A stretch of 24,999 nt of DNA. Origin: Nanoarchaeales archaeon. Lineage in GTDB: Archaea > Nanobdellota > Nanobdellia > Woesearchaeales > UBA583. Each line of letters opens with the position of its first letter. Position 1 is the first letter of the stretch. The translations under genes were made by a program, and so were the position numbers. This document shows positions 20,762 through 24,999 of the stretch, in pieces. Under the pieces are notes generated by a model. It was not told the origin of the DNA, did no database searches, and saw only the letters and a list, made by a program, of their open reading frames with translations. The stretch lies in NCBI GenBank assembly GCA_013215525.1, contig JABSQY010000010.1, forward strand, positions 1 to 24,999. The letters are read 5' to 3'.

Positions 20762-21877
20762 TTATTTATGTTTAGATAAAACTTTAATTTCTTTATTTTT
20801 TTGTTTTAATTCAGTATCAAAACCTCGACTCATATTTTTTATAGTCTTATCTTTTTGTAAAATCTCATATTTATTTTTTTTAGATAATTGATTTAAGTTT
20901 CTTTTTTCTCTTTTACCATATGCAGAGTTTAAACTTGCCGTAGTTTGAAAACCCTCAACTATACGATCGGATATTTGCTCTCCAAATATTTTAAACATAA
21001 ATCTTAAAGGAATTATAATAAAAAAAATTCCGAAAACTATAAACAATAAAATTAAAAATATAAATCCATTTGCATAAAATCCAATCTCAGATATAAAGGC
21101 AATCGTTGATAACTCAAGATATATAATTATAAATGGAGTGAATAAATAAGCAAAAACTAAATAGTCACGAATAAAATAAAAATATCTTTTAAATCTAGTA
21201 AAATATAAAAAACTAGAAATAATAATTAAAGGAGACGATAAAAATAAAAGTAATTTAACAAAATAAGACATCAAATTAATTAATACAACACACCAAGAAA
21301 TAAACCAAGAATTAAAAATAAAACTACTTAAACCTTGAGAAATATGATTATAATCAATTAATATTAAAGATTTATAATCAAATGAATAAATATAATATTT
21401 ATTAATCTGATAAAAAAAGTCATGTATAAATAAAATAAATATTGGTACGAAAAAAAATAATAAACAAACTTTAATAAAATTATTAATAGACTCCTCTAGT
21501 CTATTAATTTTATGTAAATTTCCGCCCGTAGATTGTGAGGAAAGCATTATTTTAAAGAACCAAAATAATAATAAATATGAAATTATATCTAAAACAAATA
21601 AATTTAAAGCTAATATTTCCGGACTGAAATTTTCGGTTTCAAGTTTATTTATAGAATTAAACATATTTTCAAAAGCGAGTAAACTCTCCTCTTGGTTATC
21701 ATAAGCCCCACTTAATAACCATTTTTTAAATGTACAACTTGGTTTATATATAGGACAATCAACAAAGTCAACTATATCAACGTCGTCCTGTGTCTGTTCT
21801 GGAGTAACTGAAAAAACCCCTGGTATTATAGAAAATAATAATAGTAATAATAATATATATTTTTTCATTTTATGCAC
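20762..21877 (-). CDS. VirB6-like polytopic membrane protein, copy 2 (371 aa)
   Basis: A signal peptide (1-23) is followed by an exported N-terminal part with paired Cys41 and Cys48, then about six hydrophobic helices from 91 to about 320, and a charged cytoplasmic tail with KREKRNLNQLSKKNKYEIL. The segment LSSQSTGGNLHKINRLEESI (112-131), between two TM helices, matches FKSQNTSGDPEKIKELEKSQ in the gene at 22166, so the two are paralogues. VirB6/TrbL proteins form the inner-membrane channel in conjugation systems. It overlaps the preceding gene by 8 bases. A later Met (residue 4) could also be the start. The assignment is by topology and context. Confidence 0.6.
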   Translation of the reverse strand: MHKMKKYILLLLLLFSIIPGVFSVTPEQTQDDVDIVDFVDCPIYKPSCTFKKWLLSGAYDNQEESLLAFENMFNSINKLETENFSPEILALNLFVLDIISYLLLFWFFKIMLSSQSTGGNLHKINRLEESINNFIKVCLLFFFVPIFILFIHDFFYQINKYYIYSFDYKSLILIDYNHISQGLSSFIFNSWFISWCVVLINLMSYFVKLLLFLSSPLIIISSFLYFTRFKRYFYFIRDYLVFAYLFTPFIIIYLELSTIAFISEIGFYANGFIFLILLFIVFGIFFIIIPLRFMFKIFGEQISDRIVEGFQTTASLNSAYGKREKRNLNQLSKKNKYEILQKDKTIKNMSRGFDTELKQKNKEIKVLSKHK

Positions 21878-22163
21878 CGAAATAAATTAAACTTGATACT
21901 AGAGAATACCCAAACAATCCGATTAAATAACCTTTACCGATATATTTTAAATCGATGTTTAATATTTCTACTTTTTTAATGTTCATGTCTCTTTTTGCTT
22001 TAGATAATTTAGATAATATTTTTAATATTTTAATAAAAGCCAATAAAGTCATAATTGCAGGGAGAGACATAATTAAAAAATCTAAAGTTATAATTGAATT
22101 TATAATAAAAGGAAATTCAATATTTAAAATTTCATATTCACTTAATATTTTTTCATATCCCAT
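21870..22163 (-). CDS. Small membrane protein of the VirB6 operon (97 aa)
   Basis: It has two to three hydrophobic segments (about 18-47 and 76-95) around a basic loop (SKLSKAKRDMNIKKVEIL). It begins two bases after the gene at 22166 and overlaps the next by 8 bases, so it is translationally coupled to both VirB6-like proteins. The size suits a VirB3- or CedA2-like helper of the channel, but no sequence motif supports a specific name. Confidence 0.5.
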   Translation of the reverse strand: MGYEKILSEYEILNIEFPFIINSIITLDFLIMSLPAIMTLLAFIKILKILSKLSKAKRDMNIKKVEILNIDLKYIGKGYLIGLFGYSLVSSLIYFGA

Positions 22164-22165
22164 AT

Positions 22166-23101
22166 TTATTTTAATGATGTTAAAAGTTTACCAAATCCTT
22201 TATTTATTGCCCCCTCAATACTTGAGCCTAATATTTGAGCTCCTCCAGAGATAAATTTTTTTAAAATTATACCACCTAACCAAAACCAAAATATTAAACC
22301 TGCGCCAATAGTTCCAAATATACCACCTATTAAATGACCAGACAAAGAGTCTAAGAGTAAAAAAGATATAATCTCTCCGATTACTCCAACAAAGAAAAAA
22401 AAAAACACAGGGAAAAAATATAAAAGAATTAAAATATCTCTTAAAAAATTTGATGTTGCAATTCTACCGGAAAAATGTAAAACTCCCCATAAAGTAAATA
22501 TTGGGAGACTAAAAAGTTGAATAATTACAAGTAATAAAAAAGCAAATAAAATCAATAATAACGCAAATAACATTATAAATCTTAAACCTGCCGTGAATAA
22601 ATTTCCTCCTCCGAAAAATTCCGGATCTGGAATTATTAAATTTTCTATAGTTGAAGATATAAATATATTTTGAATTATGTCAGTAAAAGAACCAACAAGA
22701 GAAAAAAATATAGTTACAAAAGATAAAAAAATTAATGTAGATATAAATTTTGATTGAGATTTCTCAAGCTCTTTTATTTTTTCCGGATCTCCAGATGTGT
22801 TTTGAGATTTGAAAACTAAATAAAAAACCCAAGCATATAAAAGTAAATTAATAAAAGTTAGTATTAAATCATTAATCCAATAGGCAAGACTAGACTCTTT
22901 AAAAACGTCAGTTTGTAATAAAGATTCGTCTCCGCTAAATATAACGTTATATATTGGAATAGTTGCTTTATACATTAAATCATCAAAAAAATTTGTGGTT
23001 GTCTCAATTGCACAACCTAAAGAAAAACCACAATCGCCAACCGCGTACAAACTCGGTAACAATAAAAATAAAATAAAAATAAAAATGGTTTTATATAACA
23101 T
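22166..23101 (-). CDS. VirB6-like polytopic membrane protein, copy 1 (311 aa)
   Basis: A cleavable signal (MLYKTIFIFILFLLLPSLYA) is followed by paired Cys24 and Cys30, then about six TM helices (near 80-97, 119-140, 168-195, 200-215, 228-250, 262-285). The loop FKSQNTSGDPEKIKELEKSQ (97-116) corresponds to the loop in the gene at 20762. The C-terminal part is Gly-rich (GGAQILGSSIEGAINKGFG). It is the first gene of its operon, with the regulon promoter at 23120-23138. A channel component of the secretion system is the best reading; the cleavable signal on a VirB6-like protein is a notable archaeal-type feature. Confidence 0.6.
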   Translation of the reverse strand: MLYKTIFIFILFLLLPSLYAVGDCGFSLGCAIETTTNFFDDLMYKATIPIYNVIFSGDESLLQTDVFKESSLAYWINDLILTFINLLLYAWVFYLVFKSQNTSGDPEKIKELEKSQSKFISTLIFLSFVTIFFSLVGSFTDIIQNIFISSTIENLIIPDPEFFGGGNLFTAGLRFIMLFALLLILFAFLLLVIIQLFSLPIFTLWGVLHFSGRIATSNFLRDILILLYFFPVFFFFFVGVIGEIISFLLLDSLSGHLIGGIFGTIGAGLIFWFWLGGIILKKFISGGAQILGSSIEGAINKGFGKLLTSLK

Positions 23102-23119
23102 AATATATTATCATATTCA

Positions 23120-23138
23120 AGATTTATAAGTCTGGAGT
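23120..23138 (-). promoter_or_regulatory. Regulon promoter of the VirB6 operon
   Basis: The minus strand reads ACTCCAGACTTATAAATCT, TATA core centred 25 bp before the ATG at 23101, with a short GTTTCG motif (23151-23165) further upstream. Confidence 0.75.
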
Positions 23139-23150
23139 AAATTCGATAAA

Positions 23151-23165
23151 CCAAACCGAAACATA
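23151..23165 (-). promoter_or_regulatory. Short GTTTCG motif upstream of the VirB6 operon
   Basis: The minus strand reads TATGTTTCGGTTTGG, a two-repeat version of the motif, 12 bp upstream of the regulon element. Confidence 0.5.
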
Positions 23166-23191
23166 ACAGAATATAAATATAAATAAATATA

Positions 23192-24097
23192 TTAACCTAT
23201 TGTAAAAACTTTTTTCTCTTTAATTGTTGCATTAATTGACAATCTCCCAAATAATGAAAAGCCAGTCTCACGATCAAGAACCTCAAAAGTAAAAGATTTT
23301 AATTTATTTAAATCCATAATATCCAGTTCTTTATAGTAATTAGATATTTTACTAAAATGTCCCTCATCGTCGAGGCCTGCAAAACGATTCAATAATAATA
23401 TATCATTTTCATATACGGATATGTTATATTTTAAATTAATATTTTTTAAATTCAAATTTGTATTTTCAATAATTATAAAGTATTTATCTGCAATTATTTT
23501 ATTTTCAATAAATTTAGATTCTATAAATTGATGTTCTATAAATACGTTTGGTTTTTTATCATGATATATAAAAGTTTTATCTGGTTCTATAATAAAATAA
23601 TCTTTAAATAAAATATTTCCTTTTCTTTCAATCCAGATCACAAACTCACTTTTTTTAAAATCATCTTCTTTTAAATATTTAAAAAAAAATATGGCGTCAA
23701 CTTCATCGTTAAGTTGAGAGGGCATAATATCTTTATATTCTTTAAATCCTGTTTTTTTCTCTTCTATATATACACGTACCAACTCATTTAAATTTAAAGT
23801 AGTGTCAAATTTTACTTTAGCGGTAATATTAAAACTTTCATAAAAATAAACTTTAACAGGAGCTTTATAATTAAAATCTAATATATAAGGATCAAAAAGT
23901 TTATTATTTATAGATTCGCCCTCTTTTAATTTGTTTATATTAGCTTGAGGTGTAACGTCCGGAAAATTAATATTTGAAATATTATCTTTAACAACATTAT
24001 ATATATTATCATTAGAATTATCTTTACTTAAATAAAAAATTGAAGATCCAACTATTGCAAGTAAAACAAACGCAGGAAAAATATAATTCTTATTCAT
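23192..24097 (-). CDS. Membrane-anchored exported protein, possible pilus/channel component (301 aa)
   Basis: One N-terminal hydrophobic helix (residues 7-23, YIFPAFVLLAIVGSSIFYL) with few preceding charges looks like an uncleaved signal anchor. The rest is polar and beta-rich, with several alternating strands of 8-10 residues and a SFTFEVLDRETGFSLFG ending typical of a beta sandwich. It has no Cys after the anchor. It has its own regulon promoter (24117-24135), so it is expressed with the transfer genes. VirB8-like bitopic proteins share this topology, but no VirB8 motif is seen. Surface or periplasm-side structural role inferred. Confidence 0.55.
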   Translation of the reverse strand: MNKNYIFPAFVLLAIVGSSIFYLSKDNSNDNIYNVVKDNISNINFPDVTPQANINKLKEGESINNKLFDPYILDFNYKAPVKVYFYESFNITAKVKFDTTLNLNELVRVYIEEKKTGFKEYKDIMPSQLNDEVDAIFFFKYLKEDDFKKSEFVIWIERKGNILFKDYFIIEPDKTFIYHDKKPNVFIEHQFIESKFIENKIIADKYFIIIENTNLNLKNINLKYNISVYENDILLLNRFAGLDDEGHFSKISNYYKELDIMDLNKLKSFTFEVLDRETGFSLFGRLSINATIKEKKVFTIG

Positions 24098-24116
24098 ATA
24101 TTATAAATGAATTTAT

Positions 24117-24135
24117 AGATTTATAAGTCTGGAGT
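24117..24135 (-). promoter_or_regulatory. Regulon promoter of the exported protein gene
   Basis: The minus strand reads ACTCCAGACTTATAAATCT, TATA core centred about 26 bp before the ATG at 24097, with the longest GTTTCG motif (24141-24164) 5 bp upstream. Confidence 0.75.
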
Positions 24136-24140
24136 AAATG

Positions 24141-24164
24141 GAGCGAAACGAAACCGAAACATAT
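24141..24164 (-). promoter_or_regulatory. GTTTCG-repeat motif upstream of the exported protein gene
   Basis: The minus strand has GTTTCGGTTTCGTTTCGCTC, three GTTTCG-like units, directly upstream of the regulon element. It is the closest match to the plus-strand copy at 235-253. Confidence 0.6.
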
Positions 24165-24179
24165 CTTTATTTTTTAAAA

Positions 24180-24761
24180 TTATCTTGCGAATTCCATTTC
24201 TGGGAGTCCTAGAGCTTTAAGCTTAGGATTAATTTTTTGTTTGCAAGTTGTCCGAGCGTTATCATCAGTTATTTTTAAAGCTTTAGCCATATGTTTTACT
24301 TTAATAGGTAATCCCTCTTTATCGAGTTTTGTTTTTAATTCATTATAAATTTTATAAACATGTTCTTGTCTATGATTTAAATCTCCTTTCTGTTGTGTTA
24401 ATTTATGTTTTGCAAGATCTATGCTCACATTTTCAAAATCACGTAATTTATTTTTTAATTCTGTTAATTCTTGTTGTTGTGTTAAATTATGCGCCATTAA
24501 ATACGCGTTTGTATTTCTTAAATCGATAATTGTTGCTTTATCCTCTGCTTTAACATCAAATAATTTATCAAATTTTTTATCTTCTTTTTTAATAACTAAA
24601 GCATTTGATGTTTTAATAGTTTTTAATTCTTGTTTTTTTTCTTTAAGATCCTCTCTCAAATCATCAATAGTTTTATCATAATGTTTAGCTTGATTTATTA
24701 TTAATGAAGAATAATCTTTATTAGACTTTTTATTTAGATTTCTGAAAAAATTTTTTATCAT
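24180..24761 (-). CDS. Coiled-coil protein with a C-terminal HTH-like domain (193 aa)
   Basis: Residues about 25-115 are Lys/Glu/Asp-rich with long uninterrupted helices (DDLREDLKEKKQELKTIK and QQQELTELKNKLRDFEN), consistent with coiled coil. The C-terminal 60 residues contain a helix-turn-helix-like stretch: HMAKALKITDDNARTTCKQ (157-175), a predicted turn between two helices, followed by basic KINPKLKALGL. A dimerising coiled coil plus an HTH is a common regulator layout. Its promoter has a plain TATA (24780-24792) and the GTTTCG motif, but not the ACTCCAGA regulon element, so it could be the regulator that acts on that regulon. DNA binding is plausible, not shown. Confidence 0.6.
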   Translation of the reverse strand: MIKNFFRNLNKKSNKDYSSLIINQAKHYDKTIDDLREDLKEKKQELKTIKTSNALVIKKEDKKFDKLFDVKAEDKATIIDLRNTNAYLMAHNLTQQQELTELKNKLRDFENVSIDLAKHKLTQQKGDLNHRQEHVYKIYNELKTKLDKEGLPIKVKHMAKALKITDDNARTTCKQKINPKLKALGLPEMEFAR

Positions 24762-24779
24762 AAGTATATTATAATGATA

Positions 24780-24792
24780 TTATATATAAATA
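24780..24792 (-). promoter_or_regulatory. TATA box of the coiled-coil regulator candidate
   Basis: The minus strand has ATTTATATATAA, centred about 25 bp before the ATG at 24761. It lacks the ACTCCAGA flank, so it belongs to a different class from the transfer promoters. Confidence 0.5.
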
Positions 24793-24814
24793 TTATTTGT
24801 CACTCTAAAGCATA

Positions 24815-24830
24815 CCAAACCGAAACGAAA
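24815..24830 (-). promoter_or_regulatory. GTTTCG motif upstream of the coiled-coil gene
   Basis: The minus strand reads TTTCGTTTCGGTTTGG, about 23 bp upstream of the TATA box. The spacing to the TATA box differs from the copies at 20501, 23151 and 24141. Confidence 0.5.
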
Positions 24831-24834
24831 TATA

Positions 24835-24942
24835 TTATTTTAAAATATCCTCAATAGATTTATCAATATCAAAATTTAATTTCTTTTGTTTTTGGTTCAT
24901 ATGTTTTTTATTATTAGACCTTTTTAGAGATTCAATATCCAT
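24835..24942 (-). CDS. Small basic hypothetical protein (35 aa)
   Basis: ATG at 24942 to TAA at 24835-24837 encodes MDIESLKRSNNKKHMNQKQK and 15 more residues, Lys-rich with an acidic end (DIDKSIEDILK). A TTTATAAA box centred about 24 bp before the ATG would give a leaderless transcript, as for other genes here. A short protein of no known family; its small size leaves the call uncertain. Confidence 0.4.
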   Translation of the reverse strand: MDIESLKRSNNKKHMNQKQKKLNFDIDKSIEDILK

Positions 24943-24954
24943 AGTTTTTTTTAT

Positions 24955-24999
24955 TTATTTTATAAATTTATGATCCCTTTCTATTTGTTCATGTGAAAT
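24955..24999 (-). CDS. Partial gene, C-terminal end only
   Basis: An open minus-strand frame enters from the right edge and ends with TAA at 24955-24957. Only 14 residues are visible (ISHEQIERDHKFIK). The stop is 12 bases before the ATG at 24942, in line with the packing of other operons. Nothing can be said on function. Confidence 0.35.
   Translation of the reverse strand: MSHEQIERDHKFIK

Noticed and set aside
1034..24942. Alternative genetic code or stop-codon recoding
   Set aside because: All genes end cleanly in TAA or TGA with the next start adjacent; no in-frame stops interrupt conserved domains.
1..24999. Relaxase, VirD4 coupling ATPase, integrase, transposase or partition genes
   Set aside because: No motif for these was found in any of the translations, so a complete conjugation set cannot be claimed from this window.
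1..24999. tRNA or rRNA genes
   Set aside because: No cloverleaf-like segment with a GTTCGA-type arm was recognised; the GC-rich left edge has a repeat structure instead.

Overview
The window is very AT-rich and almost wholly coding outside its left end. Everything points to an archaeal extrachromosomal or integrated mobile element, not a core chromosome segment. Three lines support Archaea: two archaeal-type histone-fold genes, a PriS-type (archaeo-eukaryotic) primase, and promoters with a TATA box centred about 25 bp before the start codon (leaderless transcripts, no Shine-Dalgarno motifs). No rRNA, tRNA, ribosomal protein or metabolic gene is present. The low GC and many very small proteins would suit a DPANN-type or other AT-rich archaeal host, but nothing here fixes the lineage.

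Layout. (1) 1-690 has no convincing gene. It begins with a GC-rich array of five degenerate 27-bp repeats that appears to run off the left edge, followed by a G/T-rich tract with a GTTTCG motif and an imperfect palindrome; it is a candidate origin or end region. A 36-residue zinc ribbon is at 691-801. (2) 1034-2248, minus strand: four small genes, the first a winged-helix protein with a long lysine-rich tail. (3) 2323-7727, minus strand: one long operon of 13 tightly packed genes, including a PriS-like primase, a second small primase-like protein, a HEPN-like protein, a MarR-like winged helix, a coiled-coil protein and several unknowns. (4) 7810-9299, plus strand: five small unknown genes and a nine-codon leader ORF. 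(5) 9291-12377, minus strand: a histone operon (tailed histone, short histone, a small unknown protein, an adenine-N6 methyltransferase, an HExxH metallopeptidase and a small charged protein), then a gene whose N-terminus matches that of the metallopeptidase. (6) 12468-24761: a type IV secretion/conjugation-like locus with two VirB2-like pilin candidates, a large Cys-rich surface protein, VirB4, two further proteins with VirB4-N/PrgI character, two paralogous VirB6-like proteins, accessory membrane and exported proteins, and a coiled-coil protein. (7) Two further small or partial minus-strand genes at the right edge.

Regulation is readable from the DNA. Six promoters carry a near-identical 19-bp element (ACTCCAGACTTATAAATCT) at fixed distance from the start codon: the histone operon, both pilin candidates, the PrgI/VirB4 operon, the VirB6 operon and the exported protein. 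Histones and transfer machinery therefore look like one regulon. The replication and small-gene operons instead use TATA boxes preceded by palindromes (GTAGAAACC type), one of them a symmetric divergent promoter at 7748-7789. A third motif of repeated GTTTCG hexamers lies upstream of four minus-strand promoters and once in the left non-coding region.

My reading is an archaeal conjugative element that carries its own replication-initiation genes and its own chromatin proteins, the latter co-regulated with transfer. No relaxase, VirD4 coupling ATPase, integrase or partition gene is in the window, so mode of transfer and replication cannot be settled here. All functional names come from reading motifs by eye; no database search was run.
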